Shown one piece after another: positions 45,469 through 55,469 of a stretch of 64,000 bases of DNA. Below the pieces are notes generated by a model, which was not told the DNA's origin, made no database searches, and saw only the letters and a program-made list of their open reading frames with translations. A program made the position numbers and the translations under genes. The stretch comes from Maratus speciosus (taxonomy: Eukaryota > Arthropoda > Arachnida > Araneae > Salticidae). Within the stretch, counting starts at the first letter, position 1; each line of letters opens with the position of its first letter. The stretch covers positions 80,423,292-80,487,291 of the forward strand of contig OZ010796.1 in assembly GCA_963932465.1 (NCBI GenBank). The letters are read 5' to 3'.

Positions 45469-46347
45469 GTGGTGACAATCAAGAAATCTGAATTAAAAAA
45501 AAAAAGTAGCCCAGAGTTTTCACCCTGGATAGTTTGGCATATTACGGACGATATACTCGATGTGGCAGTGCATTTTCATCCATTAGCAAAATCTCTGTGC
45601 CAACAGCACACCTAAACAGTCTAAATTGGGGTTCAAATACCTCCTCCACATATTTCCTAGCAGTTACAGAATCTCCTAGAAAGACGTGCAGTTCGGTGTG
45701 GCCAATTGTTACGATTACTTCCCAAACCATTAAACGTCGGAAACGGGATATTTCACTAACAAGGGAAGGCAAGTTCTGTCTGCCTTCTTCTCTCCAGCTT
45801 AAACACGTCTAAAATTAGTGTTCAGTATATATCTGGACTCGTAAGTAAACAATATTCGGTCCCACTCTTCTTGGCTCCATTGAACATGACGACGGCACCA
45901 ATTTAAACGGGCCCCTTTGTAAGCCGAAGTGAGTGGGGCACAAACTATTGGGTTTCTCGCATACAGTTCATGCTCTTTAAGACGTCATGTAGCAGTAAAA
46001 TGGATAATTTGAGTTCCTGTGGCAGACCTGAAGGTCTGAAACCAAATGTCTTGTAGTCACTTCGTGGTTTTTTTGAGCCTACAATGACAGAAAACGGTCT
46101 TTGGATGCAGGTTTTGCTCTTGATCCCGCTTCATCAGGATGTCTATCAATGGACCCAGTGTTTAAAAAGCGGCTACAAGCTCTTTCTACGACACTTTCTG
46201 GGTTATTCAAATCTTGGTTGGCCTGCATTTGTTTTTGACCTCCCTCAATTCTACCAATTATTCGTCACTTTTAACTTTCACTTAAATGATCCCTTTGTGC
46301 CATGACTAACGAATACTGATGACTCTCAGACACCACATTCACTTTAA

Positions 46348-46557
46348 CCCCTTAACGATCGCATTAAAGTAAGGTTTAAAAAATTAAAATTGTTTATTGG
46401 CACCACATTTTTGAAAAAGAAATATGCTCCTGATTCATTGACAGGTAAAATGATACCATAAAAAAACAAATTACACTATTTTATAAAACTGATGGGAATG
46501 AAACAATCTGAATAAAAAACACAGCCCATGAATATCAAGTGAACGAGAATTAAGGGG
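46348..46557. mobile_element. TTAA MITE, CCCCTTAACGATCGC family
   Basis: TTAA at 46344 and 46558, inserted in the 5' part of the Tc1-like element. 210 bp. Confidence 0.87.
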
Positions 46558-46781
46558 TTAAACAACACTACAGACCAGAATTCCTGCATGCATCCATTGC
46601 GCACCACATTGTCTATCACCGAATATGCATATTTATGCTAACGTATGCTCAGAAGTGTAATTTTGTGCTCAATTGTATTCATTTAACATAATTATTACAG
46701 AATTGGTCATTGAATGCAACATTAAATTAGTGAGCATATTTTTTTTCATTATCCTTTAATTTTGATGAACATTGTACATTA

Positions 46782-48600
46782 AGGTGGGCCGAAAAAAACT
46801 TTTTTTCGATTTTCAGTGATGGGTAGTGCGGAAAAGTTGCCACTGGTGGCACAAGTTCACACAAAAAATCTGAAATTTTTTGGTGAATTCCTTCATTTGC
46901 CACAAATGGCTTGAAGTTTTGCTCAAATACTGATTTTTGAACTTTTTTTTTGCAAAAAATTAAAAAATGTTAAATTTAAGTTATTTTAGCTGAATTTACT
47001 TGAAATGTCATGCATAGTGTACGAAATGTTTAAATATGCTCTAATTATGTATTATTTAATAGTTATGTGCATTTTGAATTTAGTGACTTTTATAGCTTTT
47101 TCGCGTATAAGTGAGCAAAAATTGCAGGAATTGCGACAACAGGGAATAAGGATCTCGTCATCTATAAAGACTTGATCAGGAGACAGAAAAAGTAACTTGG
47201 AAAGAGGATACTTGGTGTGGAGGATCTTGGAGGAAGAAAAATTACAATCATCTTTTTTGACAGTAGAAAAAATAAAACGATCTTTATAGAAAAAAGGGGA
47301 CTGGCTATAATGTCCGCAGAAAGACGAAACAAATATCACCATGTTCTCTGAACGTGGTTCGAATATTTGAGTCACTTGACACTTCCTTCTGGTCACAGCG
47401 GAGAAATAGCAAAATCATTATATAATTTTCTAAGCCAGAATAAAGTCTGCTTTGGAAAAAATAAAGAAGAGAACTGCAACATTTGATATGTATTCTTAAT
47501 ATGAACGGGTTTTCAGTATTTTGCCTTTCTGATGTCCATGAAACAGGAATAGGCTCGTAGAAATGGACACGTACATTTTCGCACGCCATTAGTGATATGT
47601 GTTTCTTATTTCTCTCGACAATGCCGCTTATTCCCTTTTTTCTATGAAAATGGTGTTATTATTTCTACATTAAAAAAAATGTGGCTGTAATTTTTCATCC
47701 TCCAAGATATTCCTCCTCGTGTATCTTTTTTCAAGCATCTTTTTCTGTCTCCTGACCAAGTCTTTATCAATGACGATATCCTTATTCCTGGTTGTCCCAT
47801 TTCCGGCATCCTGAAGCACAGATGCAGCTCTTAACGCTATTTACCTACATGATATTTCAGTTATAAATCCGGCAAATGCTGTGTGAGAAAGGGATATGCG
47901 TTTGGGAGTGTCTGCTTTTGAAGGCCCTGATTCAAATTCTGATTAAGACGAACTGCCTGCTTCAAAGATCCCACTTTTTGAATCTTCCGACAGTAGCTGT
48001 ATTTTAGAGCAGAAAAATAATTAACATCCCATCTCTCAGTTATTCCTATCTCATATTTTCACCCTCATCCTCATGATGACTGATTGCGTTTTCATTGGTT
48101 TCTACTCCACATTCTCTTCTTTTCCAGAATTGCTGTCCAGACATGCCGTGGTCCGGCATTCACTTACGTGACTCTGAACGCATTGAAAAACTGAAGGAAG
48201 AGCGAGGGACATAATAAAGACAAAAGAGAGAAACCGACGAGCGAAACAAACGATACGTACAATTTTTGCTCAGATATACGCGAAAAGGCTATAAAAATCA
48301 CCTAATTCAAAATACACATAACAAATAAATAATAGATAATCAGAGCTTTTTTAAACTTTCGTACACTAAACATGACATTTCAAGTACATTCAGCGAAAAT
48401 AAATTTAATTTAACATTTTAAAAATTTTTGCTAAAAAAGTTCAAAAATCCGCATTTGAGCGAAACTTCAAGCCATTTGCGGCAAATGAAGGAACTGTCCG
48501 AAAAATCTCAATTCTTTTGTGTAAATTTAGTGCCATCAGTGGCAACTTTTCCGCACTACCAATCATCGAAAATTTAAAAAAAGCTTTTTTCGGCCCACCC
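46782..48600. mobile_element. 1.8-kb element with ~340-bp TIRs, GGTGGGCCG ends
   Basis: TA on both sides; ends AGGTGGGCCGAAAAAAACTT and the mirror. TIRs span about 46782-47130 and 48265-48600. The interior has two related coding-like pieces on opposite strands, each giving Phe-Leu-Ser-Pro-Asp-Gln-Val-Phe-Ile (minus, near 47170; plus, near 47740). Minus frames at 47052-47396 and 47305-47589 overlap them; I do not recognise the protein. It lies 7 bp from the end of the Tc1-like element. Confidence 0.8.
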
Positions 48601-48695
48601 TAGTGTACATACCGAGGTAAATTTTTATGACATTCAAAGAGTAAGTTTTTTTGGAGAAGGGAATTTTTGAGAGAAAAAAAAATATTAGTGGAAGG

Positions 48696-48883
48696 CAGTG
48701 TTGCCAGATGGGCTACTTTTTTTAAATTCAGATTCTTGATTGCGACACTTTTTTGAAATTGTGAAATGCGCCTTATTTAATGAATATTAATTAATGCGAA
48801 AACAAAGGGAATTTTACCGTTTCAAATAAGTGGTGGCAATCAAGAAATCTGAATTAAAAAAAATTAGCCCACTGACAACACTG
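48696..48883. mobile_element. hAT-type MITE, CAGTGTTGCCAGATGGGC family
   Basis: Ends CAGTGTTGCC and ACAACACTG. Flanks GTGGAAGG and GTGGGAGG (7 of 8). Same family as 29293. Confidence 0.88.
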
Positions 48884-48982
48884 GTGGGAGGGAGGAATGT
48901 CTGGCGAGTAGTGAGAATTAGACAGGTCTCAATCGAATGCAAGCAGTTTGTTTCTGACAGCCAAATATAAGTATGGCCTGGG

Positions 48983-49124
48983 CAGTGGCGTAGCCAGAGG
49001 CGGGGGGTGTTGGGGTCCAGATGCACTTGACACAACTAATTTTGTAAAGTTTTCTTCGCGTTATCAAATCAGAGAATTTTCAGCAACTAACAAGGCAATA
49101 AAAACGTTACAATTTTCCCACCGA
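48983..49124. mobile_element. Truncated hAT-type MITE, CAGTGGCGTAGCC family
   Basis: Left end and middle (TTTTCTTCGCGTTATCAAAT, GAGAATTTTCAGC) match 34992. The right TIR is missing after about 49124. Confidence 0.75.
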
Positions 49125-49219
49125 CCTGATGTTGTCATAGTGGAAGACAACACCTGGTCTTTATGCTGATTCGGGGAATTTCCTGTATATTGTTGCTTTC
49201 TGTTCGTCGAGTTGCGAAC

Positions 49220-50233
49220 AAGCGTCTAGCGATCACACTTTTTCATTTTGATCCTGTGATCCTGCGGATCAGCGTGCTCCGCGCATATCGTTCCGCGCAG
49301 GATGTAGCGATGTTTGTGTAAAATAATATTCTAAGCAAAATTCTTTTAGGAACTTTATGGAACTTTATTTTATTTTGATTCAAATTAATTAAACTCTAAA
49401 ATTATTTTAAAAGGACGAAAAAATTATTAAATTATAATTTAAAAAACAGAAATTATTAAATTCAAAATTTTGAAAAAAACAATTTAAACATTGTGAAAAA
49501 ATATTAAATTTAAATTATTAAACATAAAATTACTAGAAACATATAAAAATTTACTATATTCAGAATTTAAAGTGCCTTTAAATGATAAAAAAAATTAAAT
49601 TACTAAATCATTATAAAATATATTATATTCAGAATTTAAAGTGCCTTTAAATGATTAAAAAAATAAATAAATTACTAAATCATTATAAAATTTAAAATTA
49701 TGAAAAAAAGTAACAATTATTATTTATTCAAATTAAAAGTTCTTTTAAAATGATGATAAAAATCAAAATTATTAAATTTAAAATTATGAAAAAATATTTA
49801 ATTATTATTAAATTTGAAACATTCTTTACGATTTGCTTACCTTTACACCACTAGATGGCGATACTGAAGGAATTAAATTTGTTAAAACTACGATCACCAT
49901 ATCAAATATCTGGAAAATTCACAATAAAAAAATTGTTAATAGTCGTACAAATATTGAAAAATATAAATTTTCAATTTTTATCTTAAAAAAAATTTAGTTT
50001 TTTAAAGCAATCTTGAATTCTTTTACATTCAGCTCCGTAAGGAATCGAACCCATGCCATCTAATCTGAGGGTGAACGTCATACCACTACACCATAAAGTT
50101 CCTTAAAGAAGTTGGCTTAGAATATTATTTTACAAAAACATCGCTACGTCATGCGTGAAACGATATGCGCGGAGCAATCTGATCCCGCAGGATCACGGGA
50201 TCAAAATGAAAAAGGGGTGATCGCTAGACGCTT
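49220..50233. mobile_element. 1-kb element with ~145-bp TIRs
   Basis: Arms 49220-49362 and 50090-50233 start AAGCGTCTAGCGATCAC and include GCTCCGCGCATATCGTT and AAAATAATATTCTAAGC. The left flank GTTGCGAAC and a nearby right ATTGCGAGC might be a drifted 9-bp duplication. The interior is very AT-rich, with a ~70-bp block (CAGAATTTAAAGTGCCTTTA) in two tandem copies at about 49555-49690. A tRNA-like sequence abuts the right arm. Confidence 0.8.
50030..50100 (-). tRNA. tRNA-like sequence, probably pseudogene
   Basis: 71 nt on the minus strand with a good A box (TGGTGTAGTGG) and B box (GGTTCGATTCC) at the normal distance. The acceptor and T stems pair only in part, so a working tRNA is unlikely. 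The A-box region resembles Gly/Val/Glu-type tRNAs; the anticodon cannot be fixed. It may be a SINE head or a relic. Confidence 0.4.
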
Positions 50234-50487
50234 CACGAATTGCGAGCAGTATCTTGCAAAGCTGATGGTCTGGTGTAGTGGCAGAAACGTGTAGTAGATC
50301 CAATCTAACGAACTACACGGAAATAAATTTCTGGTGGAGTTCAGCTTTAGAGACAAGAGTTTACAAGAACTTTAATTCTTTTATACGATAACAGATATTC
50401 GACAAATAAAATGAAATAAAATTAGGATTCAAATTTTTCTGGTGTTGAATTCATAATTTCTAAATAAACTAGTCGGATGTGCCAATC

Positions 50488-50921
50488 CATTGCCATCGAA
50501 ATACTCAAGGCCAGACGACACAAGTTGTGACGTCATTACTAATCGACCGACTTCTCACTAATTTTATTTTATTTTATTTTTGGAATATATATCATCTTAT
50601 AAAACAATAATAACAATAATAACTATTTAAATTTACTGATGAGAATTTGGAATCCCTCAATAAAAAATCAGCCAGATGTGGCAACACTGTGTCATTCCGA
50701 ATCTGGCTGAATTTATATTGAGGGATTCCGAATTCTCACCAGTAAGTTTAAAAAGTTATTATCGTTTTATAAGATGATAGCTATTCCACAAATAAAATAA
50801 AGGAAAATTGCTATTCAAAATTTTCCGGTGTGAATTCCAACAGTAGTTGTATGAGAAGCCGGTCGATTAGCGATGACGTCACAACTCGTGTCCTCTGGTC
50901 TTGAGTATTTCGATTGCAGCG
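50488..50921. mobile_element. 434-bp palindrome with TGACGTCA-like sites
   Basis: Same family as 31580. Flanked by GCCAATC(C), 7-8 bp on both sides. Left arm TTGTGACGTCATTAC, right arm GATGACGTCACAAC. The centre holds TGGCAACACTG, like a hAT MITE tip. Confidence 0.85.
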
Positions 50922-50992
50922 GCCAATCCCAAAACTTTCTTCTATGTCATACATGTAATTACTTCAAAATTCGCTATCACAGAGCCGAAATT

Positions 50993-51490
50993 AAATGGCA
51001 ATCTATGCCCATCATGAAGATCCTTAAGATATGAAATTCCGTGCATTAGTTCTTGAGATATGTCCACTTAAATCCTGTAGATACTATAAAATGCAACATA
51101 GCAGCGCTACCCATTGGGTGATTTACACCAAAACTTAATCAGCAACAACTTATGTCAACGTGTAACTGAATGTGAAGTTTGATGAAATTCCATGCATTAC
51201 TTTTTGAGGTAGAGCTATTGAGAAAATCGTGAAAAATCCAGCATAGCAGCGCCAAATGTTGGGCGATTTACAGCAAAATATACTCATCACCAATTCTTAT
51301 CAAGGTATACCTGAATCTGAAGTTTGATGAAAATTCACGCATTACCTCTTGAGATAAAATTATTACGGAAATCGTGAAAAACTCAGCATAGTAGCGCCAC
51401 CTGTTGCTCGAATTACACCAAAGGGTAATCAGCACCAATTCATATCAAGGACTAACTGAATATGAAGTTTGACTAACATCCGTGCATTAA
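50993..51490 (+). repeat. 145-bp tandem repeat, ~3.4 copies
   Basis: CATAGCAGCGC-type landmark at 51097, 51242 and 51387, a constant 145-bp spacing. Units carry TGAAATTCCATGCATTAC and GATTTACACCAAAA. A related phrase (AAATTCCGTGCAGCAG) is in the arms of the foldback element at 33787. Confidence 0.88.
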
Positions 51491-51529
51491 AATGTAATTG
51501 TAAAATTTTCCATGTTTAATCGGCGAACA

Positions 51530-51601
51530 ATGCGAGTCAATAAGAAAAAAATTCTTTTAAATTTTAGTGGTAATAAAAAAACGTAAAAGTTGGCAGCTAT
51601 G
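51530..51601. mobile_element. Right half of a CATAGCTGCC MITE
   Basis: Reads AAATTTTAGTGGTAATAAAA to GTTGGCAGCTATG. The left half is missing and replaced by the end of the 145-bp array. Confidence 0.7.
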
Positions 51602-51611
51602 GAAATGCAAA

Positions 51612-51954
51612 CATAGCTTCCACTCTTACGCCTTTCTGTACTACAATAATTTAACAGAAATTTTTGCTTAATTTAACCCTAGATCTACCGGGAATTTTAT
51701 TCAAGTTTTAATAAAACGTTCTACACCAGAATTTTTATTTAAAACTATTTAACTTATTTATTTACCTTATTTTTGTCTGGTTTATATACTTAGTTTATTT
51801 TAAAGAAATTTCTGGTTTGAATGAATATTTTGTATGTACCTGTCGGGTCCAATGGACCCGTCTGGTAGACGGAGGGTTAATGGGCAGATTAAAAAAGTTA
51901 AAACTTGGTATAAAATTTTTGTGGTACAAAAGAACGTAAGGGTTGACGGTTATG
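51612..51954. mobile_element. MITE, CATAGCTGCC family, with insertion
   Basis: Flanks TGCAAA and TGCTAA (5 of 6). Outer arms CATAGCTTCCACTCTTACG and the mirror. The identical 200-bp TTAA MITE sits in its central TTTAA. Confidence 0.83.
51677..51876 (-). mobile_element. Nested TTAA MITE, CCCTCCGTCTACC family, copy 3
   Basis: 200 bp, inverted, with TTAA on both sides. Base by base I see no difference from the copies at 22968 and 23172. Confidence 0.95.
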
Positions 51955-51960
51955 TGCTAA

Positions 51961-52888
51961 GTGTTTTGTAATCACAGTTTTCTACTTCTTAAAATGTCAA
52001 AAAAGTGTGATATCTTTACAATTTATTACACGTCGTCTTTCCAATTCAGAATAATTCAAGTCCATTAATCAGTGATCAGCAAAAAGGCTAATGATAAATG
52101 ATTTAAAAAATAAGTCTCTATCTGAGATTCACATGTTTTTTAAATAAGGCGTAACATAACCATCACAAAATGCTGATTCTAGTTTGCCATTCTAATTAAC
52201 GTGTCATGAATGATTAATTACTGTTTTATCTATTATAATATATATTTTTGCATTGGTGTATCTTAACCAATTGCATTTCATTTTTCATTTCTGTGTTTTA
52301 TTTTCATTTCATTTTTCATTCATGTGTTTTATTTTAATAAACATGCATTTAGACCCAGCTTTAAGTATCATCTTAAGTATTTTTGAGTTTATTTAAAGCA
52401 TTGATTCCTGAAGCAATACATAAATATTTATAATTTTGCATCCGGTAAAAGGTATAATTAATGCAATTTAATTAAAGCAAACGCCCTTTCTTAATTCGTT
52501 ATTTATAATTATATCACTTGCATTCTACTATTTCATTAAACTCTTTCTACTGTACGGTCATAAAATAATATAAGATGGCATATAAAATAATTTGATATTC
52601 CATTCATAAATTAAACTTTTAATTTAGAATTTGTTCCTAGTCCCATTTTAATTCATATACATCAACCTAGCTTCTACATAACTTTTTTCTACACACATTT
52701 TAGTAACAGTATATTGCCCCTGAAAGTGTTATGTGGGACAGAATTCAAGCCCCCATGTCGAAAGCGTTAACTAGTAGAATAACACTTTGTTATTCAGTTA
52801 AACATAATGGTATAGATACAGAAACAGCGTAGTTTTCATGCACATATATTTATTTAGACATTTCATTCATGCATTCATTTTCTCAATT
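51961..52888. other. AT-rich DNA without recognisable gene
   Basis: A short duplication (CATTTCATTTTTCATT with TGTGTTTTATTTT) near 52276-52334. Nothing coding. Confidence 0.4.
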
Positions 52889-53071
52889 CAGTGGTGCAGC
52901 TAGGTTTGGAGTTTAGAGGCACTGGATATCACTTTTTAGAGGTACTGGATATTCAAGAGTTTTCTTCGTTTTATATAATAGAAATTTTTTTGCAATTAAA
53001 TTATGCGAATTTCAGTATATTAAAATAGACGTACATTGAGATTCAATACCCCCACCCTGGCTGCGCCACTG
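52889..53071. mobile_element. hAT-type MITE, CAGTGGTGCAGC family
   Basis: Ends CAGTGGTGCAGCTAGG and CCCTGGCTGCGCCACTG. CTCAATT on both sides. A short internal duplication (GAGGCACTGGATATCA, GAGGTACTGGATATTC) near the left end. Confidence 0.82.
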
Positions 53072-53423
53072 CTCAATTAGATAAGGTAGTAACCTTCAAC
53101 ATGTGATCCGTTTTCCGCAAAGCTACCACTAATTTAGCATAGAACGAATTGCCTTTGTAATTACGGAAGCTTTGTGATTAAAAGCGGGATGGGCAACGAT
53201 TTCAAACAAAAGGGTTGAAGATTAATAAAATAAGGGAATTACTTCCGATGTGAGTAATAATATGTGTTGCTTTGGATTAATGAGAAATTTAACAATTGAA
53301 TTTGCACTTCTTTTTTTAGGAATGTTCTTTTTTTATGTGCAGCATATATCAAAATATGTGTACCACTGTTCAGGCGTATAGATTTTTTTATTCTGACCGT
53401 ACAGCATTACAATGATAGATATG
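53072..53423. other. AT-rich DNA without recognisable gene
   Basis: No clear feature. Confidence 0.4.
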
Positions 53424-53570
53424 CAGGGATAAGATTTCCGACTTTTTGAATGCCAGTATAATTTTAGAGAAAATGTTATATTATTTAATCGGAACATTGT
53501 TGCGATTTATGAGAACAACATTTCCTGTAAGATTATGCTGGTATGCAAAAAGTCGTAAATCTCATCCCTG
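53424..53570. mobile_element. MITE, CAGGGATAAGATTTCCGAC family
   Basis: 147-bp palindrome; ends CAGGGATAAG and CTCATCCCTG. Inner ATGCCAGTATAATTTTAGAG and TATTATTTAATCGG mirrored. The target duplication is unclear. Confidence 0.78.
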
Positions 53571-53604
53571 GTTATATAATTTTACATGTTGATATGTCCT
53601 TTAA

Positions 53605-53813
53605 CCCTTTCGGGGGCAAAGGATTTCCATTCCTAAAATGTTGAAATGAATAAGTTAAACCGGAATTTAATAATAAATTTATTTGGGAATAAGAAAAAGC
53701 TTAATTTCACATAAATAATAAAGCGAAAAAAATTACCAAAATTATGGTGGCACCGTGGCATTTGAGAATTAAAATTAAGTGGTTTCATAATCATACCACC
53801 GCCCCTGAAAGGG
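53605..53813. mobile_element. TTAA MITE, CCCTTTCGGGGGCAAAGG family
   Basis: TTAA at 53601 and 53814. Ends CCCTTTCGGGGGCAAAGG and CCGCCCCTGAAAGGG. Uninterrupted member of the family split at 40168. Confidence 0.88.
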
Positions 53814-53934
53814 TTAATACATTGAAGGATAGGATATTATTCATAATTATTTGTCGAAGAAAAAATGGCACCTTTTAAATAGCCACTTTTTTGTACCACA
53901 ATTTCGAAAGAATAACCTTAGCGGTTGATTTTTA

Positions 53935-54127
53935 TAACTATTGCAGGGGACTATTGCTTCGGGGAATTTTCCAGGTGAAGTATCACTATTTTTTATAGAA
54001 AAATATATCTAGGTTAAACGCACGAAATATCGGCTTATTTAAAGAGAGTTTTTTATATAAGAAAATACTGGTACCGAAGAATTTTCTGATCTGGAAATTC
54101 CCTGGCCCGTATAAACCCTGCAATAGT
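53935..54127. mobile_element. Palindromic MITE, ACTATTGCAGGG ends
   Basis: Ends ACTATTGCAGGGG and CCCTGCAATAGT. Inner GGTTAAACGCACGAAATA and AATACTGGTACCGAAGAATT. A decayed relative at 43345. Confidence 0.7.
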
Positions 54128-54219
54128 ACGTCCAGTAGCAGTCAATTCTACTCCGATCAAATTATTTCATGTTAATCCGAACCAGATTTTTCTTCATGAA
54201 AAATAATTAAATATAAACC

Positions 54220-54379
54220 CATATCTGCCAACTTGTACGGATTTTTCTACCACTAAAATTTAAAACAGATTTCTGCCCTATTAAATTATCAACATTCACA
54301 GTATCTTGGCGATTGAATTAGGCAAATTTTTCTATTAAATTTTGATGGTAGCAAAAATCCGTACAAGTTGGCAGCTATG
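54220..54379. mobile_element. MITE, CATAGCTGCC family
   Basis: Exact 6-bp flanks TAAACC. Arms CATATCTGCCAACTTGTACG and the mirror; inner CTACCACTAAAATTTAAAAC. Confidence 0.9.
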
Positions 54380-54416
54380 TAAACCACACAAAAAATATGT
54401 CATATATGTAAGTTAA

Positions 54417-54626
54417 CCCCTTAATGCTCGCTCCCGTGATGTTCACGGGCTGTGTCTTTTATTCAAATTGTTTGATTCCCACCAGTTTTATAAAATAGTG
54501 CAATTGGCTTTATTATTGTATCATTTTACCTGCCGTTAAGTAAGGCGAATATTTATTTTTTCAAAAAAGTGGTGCCAATGAGCAATTTGAAATTTTAAAC
54601 CGTAACTTAATGTGTCCGTTAAGGGG
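54417..54626 (-). mobile_element. TTAA MITE, CCCCTTAACGGTCGC family (inverted)
   Basis: TTAA at 54413 and 54627. Left end CCCCTTAATGCTCGCTCCCG, right end GTGTCCGTTAAGGGG. 210 bp. Confidence 0.88.
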
Positions 54627-54955
54627 TTAAGTAGGTTTAAATGCAAATTCTGGTGCAAATTCTGGAATATTTTTATAATGCTTGAGTAAAATTTCTGGGC
54701 GTCCCAGAGTTTAATTTTGTCAAAAAAAAAGAGCATTTATTACTTTCGAAATGAAAGTGTTTGAAAATTCTGTTAAGATTTCAACTTTACTTAGAACATA
54801 ATTACTTTGTCCCTGAAATGTATTTCAGTACATTACATACTATAACAGGTTTCATAGACTTTCAGCCATATTACCAGTATTTTTACATATAAAAACTCGA
54901 TTTATACTTGTATAATCTTATATACCGGGATGAAATGTGCGACTGTCGCGTACTC

Positions 54956-55108
54956 TGGGCTGTTAAGTCTCCAGCTTTTCGGCTACCAGTATTTTAATAC
55001 AGAAAATGCTATTTTATTTAATTAGAACATTTGGGTGATTTAGAAGAAGCAGATTTTCTCTAAGATAATACTGGTGTGCAAATAGCCGGAGACTTGGCAA
55101 CTCTGCAT
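54956..55108. mobile_element. MITE, GGCTGTTAAGTCTCC family
   Basis: Arms GGCTGTTAAGTCTCCAGC and GCCGGAGACTTGGCAACTC. Inner CTACCAGTATTTTAATACAG and TTTTATTTAATTAG mirrored. Relative of 26425. Confidence 0.75.
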
Positions 55109-55223
55109 ACCAGTATAATCTTAGAGAAAAGGTTGTGATAAATCACAAAAAGTTCCTATTAAATAAAATAACATTTTCCCTAAGCTTATACTGGTACACA
55201 AAAGTACGGAAATCTCAGTCCTG
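55109..55223. mobile_element. Half-like copy, CAGGGATAAG family
   Basis: ATACCAGTATAATCTTAGAG and the mirror AAGCTTATACTGGTAC, ending GAAATCTCAGTCCTG. The left outer arm is missing and abuts the previous MITE. Confidence 0.65.
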
Positions 55224-55255
55224 TATACATATATCATAAATTATATCGTATATAT

Positions 55256-55465
55256 CCCCTTAATTCTCGCTCCCGTGATATTCACAGGTTGTGGCTTTTA
55301 TCCAGATTGTTTGATTCCCGCCAGTTTTATAACATAGTGTAATTGGCTTTATTATGGTATCATTTTATTTGTCATTAAATAAATTGAATAATTCTTTTTC
55401 AAAAAAGTGGTGGCAATAAGCGATTTGAATTATTTAACCGTAATTTAATGCTACCGTTATGAGAG
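55256..55465 (-). mobile_element. TTAA MITE, CCCCTTAACGGTCGC family (inverted, older)
   Basis: Right TTAA at 55466; the left flank no longer reads TTAA. Left end CCCCTTAATTCTCGCTCCCG. Confidence 0.8.
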
Positions 55466-55469
55466 TTAA

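Larger units (their letters stand above)
44934..45550. mobile_element. CGTCGGTACCATG palindrome carrying two nested MITEs
   Basis: Same family as 24490-24743 and inserted in the transposase between the second and third catalytic blocks. A TTAA-type MITE (45018-45223) and a CATAGCTGCC MITE (45318-45468) sit inside, making a third layer. Confidence 0.85.
44658..46303 (-). pseudogene. Tc1-like transposase pseudogene
   Basis: It would cut the TIRs and paste the element at TA. The conceptual protein starts Met-Ala-Gln-Arg-Asp-His (46303) and has a paired-like helix-turn-helix (Ile-Ile-Gly-Arg-Ile-Glu, then Gly-Ser-Ile-Asp-Arg, about 46100-46260). A second DNA-binding half follows (Arg-His-Leu-Val-Ser-Asp-Leu, about 46040). 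The catalytic domain then has Leu-Phe-Thr-Tyr-Glu-Ser, where the first Asp is expected, and Met-Asp-Glu-Asn-Ala-Leu-Pro-His, where the second Asp before Asn is Glu. Leu-Asn-Pro-Ile-Glu near 44850 keeps the third acidic residue. It ends Gly-Gly-His-Thr-Pro-Tyr. Stops, frameshifts and the insertions at 44934-45550 and upstream make it non-functional. Confidence 0.9.
43842..46774 (-). mobile_element. Tc1-like transposon, complete but dead
   Basis: TA flanks both ends (43840-43841, 46775-46776). TIRs start CACTGGTCATCAAAATTAAA and (inverted) CAATGTTCATCAAAATTAAA. It carries a minus-strand transposase pseudogene and later MITEs at 43940, 44176, 44934 and 46348. Without them it would be roughly 1.5 kb, normal for Tc1. 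Confidence 0.92.
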
